A stretch of DNA of 6,131 nucleotides, from contig CALDIG010000261.1 in the NCBI GenBank assembly GCA_937904375.1, forward strand, positions 1 to 6,131. The letters are read 5' to 3'. The notes below the pieces were generated by a model. The model had not been told where the DNA came from and did no database searches. It saw nothing but the letters and a program-made list of their open reading frames with translations. The first letter of the stretch is position 1. Every line of letters begins with the position of its first letter. Source of the DNA: an uncultured Prevotellaceae bacterium (lineage in GTDB: Bacteria; Bacteroidota; Bacteroidia; Bacteroidales; Muribaculaceae). Shown here in pieces: positions 1 to 5,422 of this stretch. A program made the translations under genes and the position numbers.

Positions 1-78
1 GTTCGCTCATCGCCGACGCCGCCCATGCCGGGGTGGCGTCTTCAATCTCGGCATGGGCGGCGTCGGCGATGAGCGAAC
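1..78. repeat. Perfect 30-bp inverted repeat (fold-back) at the contig end
   Basis: Bases 1-30 are the exact reverse complement of 49-78, with an 18-base loop at 31-48. The repeat starts at the very first base and lies inside the transporter coding sequence. Arm 49-78 encodes credible family sequence (MGSLIADAAHA), and the loop continues it credibly (EIEDATP). Arm 1-30 merely re-reads the other strand. A self-complementary contig end of this kind usually comes from a chimeric read or an assembly fold-back, not from a biological hairpin. Confidence 0.9.
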
Positions 79-556
79 CCATAATAATGGTAACTGCAAC
101 GGCGGCAAGAGAGTTGCACACTCCGCCAAACTGCACGAGCTGGTTTCCTTTGTTTCCACCACCACCCATGGTGTTGAGCATTGGGTTTACGACGGTGTTG
201 AGCATACACATACAGAATCCGGCGATAAATGCTCCAAGAAGGTAAATCCAGAAACTCTCAATACCATCCCAACCGCTCATGTACTGAATGAACACACCCA
301 AAATGCCAATTGCGATAGCGAGTAAAGCGGTCTTTTTATAACCAAATTTCTTTAGAAGTAAACCGCTTGGGATTCCCATTACAAGGTAGGCGATAAAGTT
401 TGCGGCATTACCCAGCTGGGCGGCGAAACTTGACGCATGGAACTGATTCTTAACGATTACAGCCATAGGGCTGCATAGGTTTGTCACAAATGCTATCATC
501 GCAAAGAGGAAGAACATCATGATGATAGCGATCCATTGTTTCTTTTTTTGTGCCAT
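1..556 (-). CDS. MFS sugar transporter, FucP/GlcP-like, N-terminal part (runs off window)
   Basis: This is the N-terminal 185 residues of a major facilitator superfamily permease, read from an ATG at 556 and open to the window edge. Visible features are a basic N-terminus (MAQKKK), then hydrophobic helices at about 8-28, 47-67, 77-92, 103-122 and 147-165. The run LNTVVNPMLNT followed by four glycines and NKGNQLVQFGG (residues 119-145) is typical of fucose/glucose/galactose:H+ symporters of Bacteroidales, by recall of the family. Such permeases usually have about 400 residues and 12 helices, so less than half is present. It acts in the inner membrane; the sugar cannot be named from this fragment. 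Residues after about Pro176 (AWAASAMSE) do not follow the family and are encoded by the fold-back at 1-78, so they are probably false. There is no Shine-Dalgarno site before the ATG. It lies 101 bp downstream of yggS on the same strand and has promoter-like boxes of its own. Confidence 0.85.
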   Translation of the reverse strand, partial: MAQKKKQWIAIIMMFFLFAMIAFVTNLCSPMAVIVKNQFHASSFAAQLGNAANFIAYLVMGIPSGLLLKKFGYKKTALLAIAIGILGVFIQYMSGWDGIESFWIYLLGAFIAGFCMCMLNTVVNPMLNTMGGGGNKGNQLVQFGGVCNSLAAVAVTIIMGSLIADAAHAEIEDATPAWAASAMSE

Positions 557-602
557 TGTTTTTAATAGTATATTTTAACGTTAATATTCTGTTGTTTGAA
601 AA

Positions 603-647
603 TAACGTGTAAAGTTACACATTAATTTTTAAAACATTGCAAAAATA
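603..647 (-). promoter_or_regulatory. Candidate promoter and palindromic operator of the MFS gene
   Basis: Reading the minus strand, two Bacteroidota-type boxes precede the transporter. One is TATTTTTG (640-647), an exact TAnnTTTG. The other is TAACTTTA (610-617), one base off, with TTTG at 640-643 placed 22 bases upstream as a possible -33 box. The second box lies inside a dyad, GTGTAA-AG-TTACAC (607-620), which extends by three more paired bases on each side after one mismatch (603-624). A dyad over a -7 box is a plausible repressor site. Which box is used cannot be decided by eye. Confidence 0.4.
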
Positions 648-657
648 AGACGAATTT

Positions 658-1326
658 TCAATATTCTCTTGCTCCGAAGATGTCGGTGCCTATTCTCACG
701 AGGGTGGCGCAGTGCTTGACGGCGATGCGCCAGTCGTCGCTCATGCCCATGCTGATTTCTTTGAAGGCGGGGTCGCCGGCAAAGTGGTTGTCGCGCAGAG
801 TGAGGAATGTGTTGTGAACCTGCTCAAACTCGCTGGCTACTTGCTCCATGTCGTCGGTGAAGGTGGCCATCGCCATCACTCCAGCGATGGTGACGTTGCT
901 CAAATCTTTGAATGCGCCATCATCGGCAGCTTTCAGAACCTCATCTATAGTAAACCCGCTCTTAGTCTGCTCTTTGGCAACGTAGAGTTGAAGTAATACA
1001 TTAATATGGCGATTGATTCTTGCAGCCTCCTTGTTAACAAGTTGAAGCAGTTCTATAGAGTCGATGCTCTGGATTGTTGATGCATAGGGCATTATAATGC
1101 GAACTTTATTCTTCTGTAAGTGGCCTATGAAGTGCCATTGGATGTCGGTGGGCAGCTGTGGCGCTTTTGCCGCCAGCTCCTGGGCGCGGTTCTCGCCGAA
1201 GAGGCGCTGCCCGGCATCGTAGGCTTCCATGATTTTCTCCACCGGGTGGAACTTCGACACCGCCACCAGCTTCACCCCATCGGGGAGTTGAGCAGTTATG
1301 CGCTGTATGTTTTGAGTAATAGACAT
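658..1326 (-). CDS. yggS: YggS/PLPBP family pyridoxal-phosphate homeostasis protein
   Basis: The 222-residue protein is full length for this family (E. coli YggS has 234) and should be a single alanine-racemase-like TIM barrel. Lys25 in VAVSKFHP is the expected PLP Schiff-base lysine. Other family signatures follow in order: FGENRAQE (43-50), WHFIGHLQKNK (64-74), GVMAMATFTDD (149-159), SMGMSDDW (192-199) and VRIGTDIFG (210-218), the last ones contributing phosphate binding. The family has no established catalytic activity. It binds PLP in the cytosol, and its loss disturbs vitamin B6 and amino-acid balance in studied bacteria. The ATG at 1326 gives the normal N-terminus. The gene lies 99 bp downstream of the DUF4494 gene on the same strand, with a tandem repeat between them, and co-transcription is likely but unproven. 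No hairpin terminator is seen after the stop. Identity is confident; the symbol follows the E. coli orthologue. Confidence 0.96.
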   Translation of the reverse strand: MSITQNIQRITAQLPDGVKLVAVSKFHPVEKIMEAYDAGQRLFGENRAQELAAKAPQLPTDIQWHFIGHLQKNKVRIIMPYASTIQSIDSIELLQLVNKEAARINRHINVLLQLYVAKEQTKSGFTIDEVLKAADDGAFKDLSNVTIAGVMAMATFTDDMEQVASEFEQVHNTFLTLRDNHFAGDPAFKEISMGMSDDWRIAVKHCATLVRIGTDIFGAREY

Positions 1327-1332
1327 TCTTTT

Positions 1333-1388
1333 GAGTTTTGAGTACAGAGTTTTGAGTACAGAGTTTTGAGTACAGAGTTTAGAGTACA
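1333..1388. repeat. Four tandem copies of a 14-bp repeat between DUF4494 and yggS
   Basis: The unit GAGTTTTGAGTACA occurs at 1333-1346, 1347-1360 and 1361-1374 without change, then at 1375-1388 with one T-to-A change. It begins seven bases upstream of the yggS start codon. A related low-complexity stretch (CAACTGATAACTGACAAC, 1401-1418) continues toward the DUF4494 stop. Short tandem arrays of this kind are common between Bacteroidales genes. Identical units imply recent slippage, so copy number probably varies between strains. Confidence 0.93.
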
Positions 1389-1425
1389 GAGGGGTGCTGA
1401 CAACTGATAACTGACAACTATCACA

Positions 1426-1890
1426 TTACTCTTCTTTTGCTTTTTTGTCGGCGAGGGTTTCTGAGAGATTGGCGACGAAGACATCCATCAGCGGGGTCTC
1501 GTCGATGGCGGCAATCTCGTAGTCGAAGGCTGTGCCGCGCATGTTCTCGAGGAAGATGTTGAGGGCTTCCTTGAACTCGCTAGCTTGCACAAGTGAGTTG
1601 CTTGAGGTGCGCTTCTCGGCGGCTGTCTTCTCGTCGATGGTTATCATGTTGATTTTCACCTTGTACCAGCGGTCGCCGCCTTGATGGAAGAAAATGTCGT
1701 CATATTTCACCTTCTTCACAGCTGTGACGGCAAATTCGCCCGTTGTGAACGGCATCATCTCCTCGGTGATGCGTGCCTCGGCCTCGGTAAACGAAAGAGC
1801 GTCAACGAGATAGGGTTCGGCCACTGTCTTCTGCGCGCCAGTCTCAAGCGTGCGGTCATATTTCACTTTACATTCAAAATAGGTTGCCAT
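1426..1890 (-). CDS. DUF4494 domain protein, function unknown
   Basis: This 154-residue cytosolic protein matches the DUF4494 family by recall. It opens with FECKVKYDRTLETG (5-18) and continues with EPYLVDALSFTEAEARITEEM (25-45), RWYKVKINMITIDEK (74-88) and SLVQASEFKEAL (99-110). DYEIAAIDETPLMDVF (123-138) completes the domain, followed by a charged tail (LADKKAKEE). No catalytic motif, membrane segment or signal peptide is visible. The family is restricted to Bacteroidota as far as I know and has no assigned role. The ATG at 1890 gives the usual MxTYFECK-like start; no Shine-Dalgarno site precedes it, as is normal in this phylum. It is the first gene of a minus-strand run (DUF4494, yggS, then the transporter), with an exact TAnnTTTG box about 55 bases upstream of its start. 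Confidence 0.9.
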   Translation of the reverse strand: MATYFECKVKYDRTLETGAQKTVAEPYLVDALSFTEAEARITEEMMPFTTGEFAVTAVKKVKYDDIFFHQGGDRWYKVKINMITIDEKTAAEKRTSSNSLVQASEFKEALNIFLENMRGTAFDYEIAAIDETPLMDVFVANLSETLADKKAKEE

Positions 1891-1944
1891 AATGTGTTGT
1901 TATGTTTTGTTGGTTGAAAAAACTTATTTGAGTAAAAACGGCTA

Positions 1945-1960
1945 CAAAGTTACAAAAATA
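1945..1960 (-). promoter_or_regulatory. Candidate -7 boxes for the DUF4494-yggS unit
   Basis: On the minus strand TATTTTTG (1953-1960) is followed directly by TAACTTTG (1945-1952), both exact matches to the Bacteroides -7 consensus TAnnTTTG. No convincing TTTG -33 box lies at the normal distance, so this rests on the -7 match, its position 55-70 bases before the ATG, and the absence of another candidate. Confidence 0.45.
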
Positions 1961-1995
1961 AAGTCGAGAAATAGCCTAAAGTGTGAATAATTTAT

Positions 1996-2003
1996 TATTT
2001 TTG
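1996..2003 (+). promoter_or_regulatory. Candidate -7 box pointing toward yigZ
   Basis: TATTTTTG followed by CA is an exact TAnnTTTG match on the plus strand, back to back with the DUF4494 promoter. No TTTG is found about 20 bases upstream. If it is used, transcription would start near 2008, cross both hairpin elements, and give yigZ a leader of about 320 bases. No closer TAnnTTTG box was seen before yigZ. Confidence 0.3.
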
Positions 2004-2005
2004 CA

Positions 2006-2147
2006 CAAAATTAGTGCAAGCCGAGAGAAATACAAAATGAAAATCGTAGATTTTAATTTTTATTGCCGAGGCGCAGCCTATTTTATCCAAAATTAGTGCT
2101 AGGTGAATGAAATCCAAACTTGTTTGAGATTTCTGAACCGCAGCCTA
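2006..2147. repeat. Two tandem hairpin elements with conserved flanks and different stems
   Basis: Both copies start with CAAAATTAGTGC (2006-2017 and 2088-2099, 82 bp apart) and end with a GCAGCCTA core (2073-2080 and 2140-2147). Each encloses a hairpin of unrelated sequence. Copy 1 pairs 2034-2045 with 2049-2060 (11 of 12 positions, loop GTA). Copy 2 pairs 2109-2118 with 2123-2133 (GAAATCCAAA against TTTG, a bulged A, GATTTC; loop CTTG). Keeping the fold while the stem sequence changes suggests selection for structure or a REP/MITE-like dispersed element. The remainder of the 439-bp gap holds promoter boxes and short repeats and no gene that I can support. Confidence 0.7.
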
Positions 2148-2214
2148 AATACGCATTTCGCAAGTTAGAGGTTAGTGGACAAAGGACAAAGTAACAAGGA
2201 CAAAATGGATAATG

Positions 2215-2303
2215 AAGTTAACGAGTAAAAAAGTTAACGAGTAAAAAAGCAAAATGTGTTTTCTATCTGCTCGTCAACTTGTTAACTTGTTAACTTGTCA
2301 ACT
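2215..2303. repeat. Short tandem repeats in the yigZ leader
   Basis: AAGTTAACGAGTAAAA occurs twice in tandem (2215-2230, 2231-2246). About 30 bases later an 8-bp unit, (C/T)AACTTGT, occurs three times (2275-2282, 2283-2290, 2291-2298) and is followed by CAACT. The two sets are partly complementary: GTTAACGAG (2233-2241) against CTCGTCAAC (2270-2278), with one mismatch. They therefore could form a stem about 25 bases upstream of the cluster before yigZ. This most likely reflects slippage-prone intergenic DNA. Confidence 0.75.
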
Positions 2304-2329
2304 GAAACTGAAAACTGATATAAGGTATT

Positions 2330-2938
2330 ATGAGTGATTTCTACAAGACGTTGAAGGGCGTGTCGCAAGGCATCTACAAGGAGAAGATGAGCAAGTTCAT
2401 CGCCATTGCACAACCGGCGCAGAGTGCCGACGAGGCAAAGGCGCTCATTAAGCAGATTGCCAACAAATATCACGACGCTAGGCATTGCTGCTGGGCATAC
2501 ATGATTGGCACCCAACGCGATGAATACCTCTCGAGTGACAACGGCGAGCCCAGCGGTACGGCAGGAAAGCCAATCCTCGGACAAATCAACTCCTTCGGAC
2601 TCACCAACGTGGTGATTGCCGTGGTGCGATACTTTGGAGGCATCAAGCTCGGCACGTCGGGGCTTATCGTCGCCTACCGTGAGGCGGCGCGCACTGCTAT
2701 CGAGGCGGGCGAGATCCTTGAGTGCCATGAACAGGCAACACTCTCTTTCTCTTTTCCTTACCTTGCAATGAACGATGTGATGAAATTGGTTAAAAACGGC
2801 GACCTCAAAGTGCTGGAGCAGCAATTCGACAACGTGTGCTCGATGACCGTCCAGACCGATGCCGACAAACTCCCCGCCCTGCGCGAGCGCATCGCTAACA
2901 TCGACGGTGTGACTGGTGCTATATCAAACGACCAGTAA
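2330..2938 (+). CDS. yigZ: YigZ / IMPACT family protein (UPF0029 fold)
   Basis: This 202-residue protein is of normal length for the YigZ family (about 200). The N-terminal IMPACT domain (about 1-127) carries KYHDARHCCWAY (46-57), SDNGEPSGTAGKPIL (69-83) and VVRYFGGIKLGTSGLIVAY (98-116), the family signature. The C-terminal ~65 residues (about 135-200) fit the small alpha/beta DUF1949 domain. The protein is cytosolic. Its biochemical role in bacteria is not settled; eukaryotic IMPACT regulates the Gcn2 kinase pathway, and nucleic-acid binding has been suggested for the bacterial form. The ATG at 2330 has AAGG (2322-2325) at a short spacing, a weak Shine-Dalgarno match in a phylum that rarely uses one. 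It appears to be a single-gene unit between a divergent and a convergent neighbour. The stop is crossed by a 10-bp-period repeat of AACGACCA (2927-2934, 2937-2944). Confidence 0.95.
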   Translation: MSDFYKTLKGVSQGIYKEKMSKFIAIAQPAQSADEAKALIKQIANKYHDARHCCWAYMIGTQRDEYLSSDNGEPSGTAGKPILGQINSFGLTNVVIAVVRYFGGIKLGTSGLIVAYREAARTAIEAGEILECHEQATLSFSFPYLAMNDVMKLVKNGDLKVLEQQFDNVCSMTVQTDADKLPALRERIANIDGVTGAISNDQ

Positions 2939-3036
2939 CGACCAAAAGCGACCACTTTACCAATAAAACCACAATTAAACTAATTAAACCAATAATTACG
3001 AAACAAGGGTGTTGCAAAACTCTTAATTAAATCAAG

Positions 3037-3148
3037 AGCCTCTCTTTCCCCCTCCTTTTTACGTCTGAACCCTAATTAGTTCATTCGTCACCAATTTGCG
3101 TGACTGGGCTCTAATATAGGAGTTAAAGAAAAAAGGGGAAGGAGAGCT
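3037..3148. repeat. About 110-bp nested inverted repeat between convergent genes
   Basis: Three concentric stems can be drawn. The outer pairs CTCTCTTTCCCC (3040-3051) with GGGGAAGGAGAG (3135-3146), 11 Watson-Crick pairs and one G-U, backed by T5/A5 (3056-3060 with 3130-3134). The middle pairs AACCCTAATTAG (3068-3079) with 3111-3124, twelve pairs and two single-A bulges. The inner pairs GTCAC (3087-3091) with GTGAC (3100-3104). The 277-bp gap holds no gene I can support. It could encode a structured RNA on either strand, or be a MITE-like palindromic element. The arm 3135-3142 is shared with the adjoining terminator. Confidence 0.6.
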
Positions 3149-3176
3149 GTGTAATAACAGCATATCGCCTTCCCCC
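3129..3176 (-). terminator. Intrinsic terminator of the dockerin-protein gene
   Basis: On the minus strand, 40 bases past the stop, GGGGAAGG (3175-3168) pairs with CCTTCCCC (3142-3135) and is followed at once by six Ts (3134-3129). The loop contains a perfect second stem, GCTGT/ACAGC (3161-3157 with 3150-3146). A GC-rich stem plus U-tract is a standard Rho-independent terminator. On the plus strand no T-run follows, so it acts in one direction only. Confidence 0.75.
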
Positions 3177-3215
3177 TGTTATTGGGTTACGATCTGTGAG
3201 TCGTGATTGTCGTTG

Positions 3216-5261
3216 TTAATTCCCGAGCAGGATGCTGTAAACTGCTGTGACATCGGCGGCGGTGATTTCGCCGTCGCCAGTTTGGTCGCCGTTAACTACA
3301 TTGCTGTAGTCGTTGTTGAGCATTGCGTCGTAGAGCGCAGTGACATCGGCAGCCGTGACATTGCCGTCGCCGTTCACGTCGCCAGGAATAATGTCTCCTG
3401 TAGTGACTCCTGTTGTTACTAGTTCGCAGTCGAAGAATGCGCCACCCCAGTTCTGCTGCATATACACGGCAATCACATTCTTGCCCAGGTGGAATGCCGA
3501 GGCGGGAATGTTGTAGCTTTCGTGAGTGTTGGCAAAAGTGCTTCCGTAGGGTGTTTCGCACCAGCCTTCTTTGTTGATTACTTCTTGTCCGTTGACATAC
3601 ACTACCATATTGTCGTCGTGAACGCAGTTGAAAGTGAACGTCGCATTGCTGGCAATCTCGGTCAGGATGAGGGGGAATCGCATCCAGTAGCAGTTGTACT
3701 CGTCATACCAGAACGAATTATAACGCAGCTGGTATCTTGGACCGTCGGTGTGTCCTGGATTTGCCGTTCCCAAGGGCAGATTGAGCCAATCGTTGTCATT
3801 AAAACCAGGAGTGTTCCACCCTTGAGGAGCGCTGGGCCAAGTTCCGTTAGATTGGCGGTAGGCGTGTTTAGCCTTCACAAAGTGTATCGCACGTTGGCTG
3901 TTGTAAATCAACCTGGTCTCTCCCTCCTTAATGCCGCATTTGGTGCAAACCCCATCGCTGAACCAGTGCGTTCCATCGGCTGGCACCAATTCGGTCTTCT
4001 TGGCATTACATTCGCTACATTTTAAGTATCTCTCTCCTTCGGCTCCGCAGGTCGAACTCTTGAAGTCAAATTGAGTCCACTGTCCATGGTTTTGCTCGTT
4101 AATCCATATTTCACTAAGTCGCACGCTGTTATATATACCTGCACCCTCGGTGCATGTTAACTTGAAGTAACGGAACTTGCGGGTGTCATTCACTGGAATG
4201 ACAACCTCAGTCAGGTCAACGAGAGGCATGGGGTAATCCTTTTGAGTGTCGATAAGTGTCCAGTTCTGGAAGTCGTTAGAGCCCTCGAGTTTCCAGCTGC
4301 GAATCATGTATTCATACACATATAAAGCATCGATGGCTGTAACCAGGCTATATTGCTTCACCGCCACAGGCTTGCTGGCTTGCATCACCACATAGCAGTC
4401 ATCGGTAGTGGCCTGGAAGTAGCTGTTGGCATTGTTGTCAAGCGCAAATTGGGCAACACAACCATATTGTTCGGGACCTCCATACTCAACGCTGTAGCCC
4501 ACGCCATTGGCGTCGTAGCGGGTGAATGTGGGATTGGGGTTGGGACCTGAACCCTCCAACTTGGGAACAAGTAAATAGTAAGTGACTGATACCATTTCTT
4601 TGCCGGGATCTTTGTTGGTGGCTGTGGCGGTGAAATATTGGTCTACATTGGTTCGCATGATGGAGTAGGGGTTCTCCACTTCCTCATTTCCGATATATAG
4701 ATGTACTTCACCAGTTCCCGTAGCAGTGACGACACAATGGTCATCAAATGTCTCTGCATTAATATCTGGCATACTAGATTGCGAATCCTCTTCAACAAAA
4801 GCCTCAGTGACTGTGAAATAGGAATCCTTTCCCATAGTGGTGTAAAAACCGTTGCTGGTGTTGTAACACAGGTAATTCTTTAATGTGCCTGAATTAAACA
4901 TCGCATAAATGTAGAAACTGTTGTTATCTCGTGTTTCCACTAAGTCGAAAGGGGAATCATAGTAGTATCCCAGAAACTCGCCGGCATACAAATATTTTTT
5001 CGTAGCGCGGTTGTAGATTCTGTATCCACTACTGCTGTTTCCAACAAAGCACCAGTAGTAAGCATCGTTGTTCTGCGAAGAGGAACTGGCCGCAATATCT
5101 GCATTCTCGCCACCTTCTGAAGCATAAACGAATCGTCCACCAGTTTTTAAGTAATACCAGTGAATTGGTTTGGTCTCTGGACTGGTAGTGGGTACAAATG
5201 GCAAGGCATTTGTCGAGAGTGTAATCAATGAAATAATTAATAGAAGTAATACTTTTTTCAT
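3216..5261 (-). CDS. Secreted multi-module protein with C-terminal type I dockerin, no catalytic domain recognised
   Basis: This 681-residue exported protein has a Sec signal peptide (MKKVLLLLIISLITLSTNA, cleavage after about Ala19; no lipobox Cys). Residues 30-155 form an aromatic-rich module (WYYLKTGG, YYWCF, YRIYN) that may be ricin/beta-trefoil-like. About 163-234 resembles the chitobiase C-terminal module, and 245-390 is F5/8 type C (SWKLEGSNDFQNW at 322-334, RYFKL, LSEIWINE). A ribbon follows with His392, Trp395, C405, C415-x2-C418, His432 and C439-x2-C442. Residues 455-617 look like a beta-galactosidase-type jelly roll (WNTPGFNDNDW, DDNMVVYVNGQEV, LGKNVIAVY). The dockerin (627-681) has two 12-residue calcium loops, 628-639 and 659-670, 31 residues apart. 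It is probably a carbohydrate-binding or adhesion scaffold outside the cell; the partner and target are unknown. An exact -7 box precedes it, a terminator follows, and a membrane regulator-like gene is divergent to it. Confidence 0.88.
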   Translation of the reverse strand: MKKVLLLLIISLITLSTNALPFVPTTSPETKPIHWYYLKTGGRFVYASEGGENADIAASSSSQNNDAYYWCFVGNSSSGYRIYNRATKKYLYAGEFLGYYYDSPFDLVETRDNNSFYIYAMFNSGTLKNYLCYNTSNGFYTTMGKDSYFTVTEAFVEEDSQSSMPDINAETFDDHCVVTATGTGEVHLYIGNEEVENPYSIMRTNVDQYFTATATNKDPGKEMVSVTYYLLVPKLEGSGPNPNPTFTRYDANGVGYSVEYGGPEQYGCVAQFALDNNANSYFQATTDDCYVVMQASKPVAVKQYSLVTAIDALYVYEYMIRSWKLEGSNDFQNWTLIDTQKDYPMPLVDLTEVVIPVNDTRKFRYFKLTCTEGAGIYNSVRLSEIWINEQNHGQWTQFDFKSSTCGAEGERYLKCSECNAKKTELVPADGTHWFSDGVCTKCGIKEGETRLIYNSQRAIHFVKAKHAYRQSNGTWPSAPQGWNTPGFNDNDWLNLPLGTANPGHTDGPRYQLRYNSFWYDEYNCYWMRFPLILTEIASNATFTFNCVHDDNMVVYVNGQEVINKEGWCETPYGSTFANTHESYNIPASAFHLGKNVIAVYMQQNWGGAFFDCELVTTGVTTGDIIPGDVNGDGNVTAADVTALYDAMLNNDYSNVVNGDQTGDGEITAADVTAVYSILLGN

Positions 5262-5294
5262 AAGAATATATTATTATTTGTTTATTTTTATTTG

Positions 5295-5302
5295 CAAATT
5301 TA
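5295..5302 (-). promoter_or_regulatory. Candidate -7 box of the dockerin-protein gene
   Basis: On the minus strand TAAATTTG is an exact TAnnTTTG match 33 bases before the ATG. The -33 region about 20 bases upstream is T-rich (TTTT) and not a clear TTTG, which would suit a promoter needing an activator. The 21-bp repeats at 5371-5409 lie about 70-105 bases upstream of this box. Confidence 0.5.
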
Positions 5303-5370
5303 CTTTTATGTTATCTATACATAAAATATAATGGCTCAAAGTTGGTTTCAATAACATAAAGAGCAACCAA

Positions 5371-5409
5371 TTTGACAAAAGTGTAACCTATTTTGACAAA
5401 AGTGTAACC
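5371..5409. promoter_or_regulatory. Two 18-bp direct repeats, 21-bp period: candidate operator of the divergent pair
   Basis: TTTGACAAAAGTGTAACC occurs exactly at 5371-5388 and 5392-5409. Start-to-start spacing is 21 bp, two helical turns, so two protomers would bind the same face of the DNA. The second copy holds the palindrome TTTTG-A-CAAAA. A partial third copy of the end (GCAACC, 5363-5368) lies about 20 bp further upstream. The second repeat ends 13 bases before the candidate -33 box of the membrane-protein gene. No tandem low-complexity drift is seen here, unlike the repeats elsewhere in the window. Confidence 0.65.
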
Positions 5410-5422
5410 AGATTGAGCGTTT

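Noticed and set aside
1..78. Strong hairpin as a transcription terminator or attachment site
   Set aside because: It lies within transporter coding sequence, has no T-run, and begins at base 1 of the window, which fits a fold-back artefact better.
33..325. Two overlapping plus-strand open frames
   Set aside because: They lie antisense to the well-supported transporter and have no recognisable protein features.
1333..1388. CRISPR array
   Set aside because: The repeats are 14 bp and contiguous, with no spacers between them and no cas genes nearby.
2282..2824. 180-residue minus-strand open frame
   Set aside because: It is the antisense shadow of yigZ, whose plus-strand product carries all the family motifs.
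3135..3183. H-type pseudoknot from crossing stems 3135-3142/3168-3175 and 3153-3160/3176-3183
   Set aside because: The geometry is possible, but the simpler nested terminator with an inner GCTGT/ACAGC stem and a T-tract explains the same bases on the minus strand.
3247..3383. Near-duplicate 44-bp segments 93 bp apart (3247-3290 and 3340-3383)
   Set aside because: They are simply the two calcium-binding repeats of the dockerin domain at DNA level, 31 codons apart.
3489..4025. 178-residue plus-strand open frame
   Set aside because: It is antisense to the modular dockerin protein; the composition is that of a shadow and no start context is seen.
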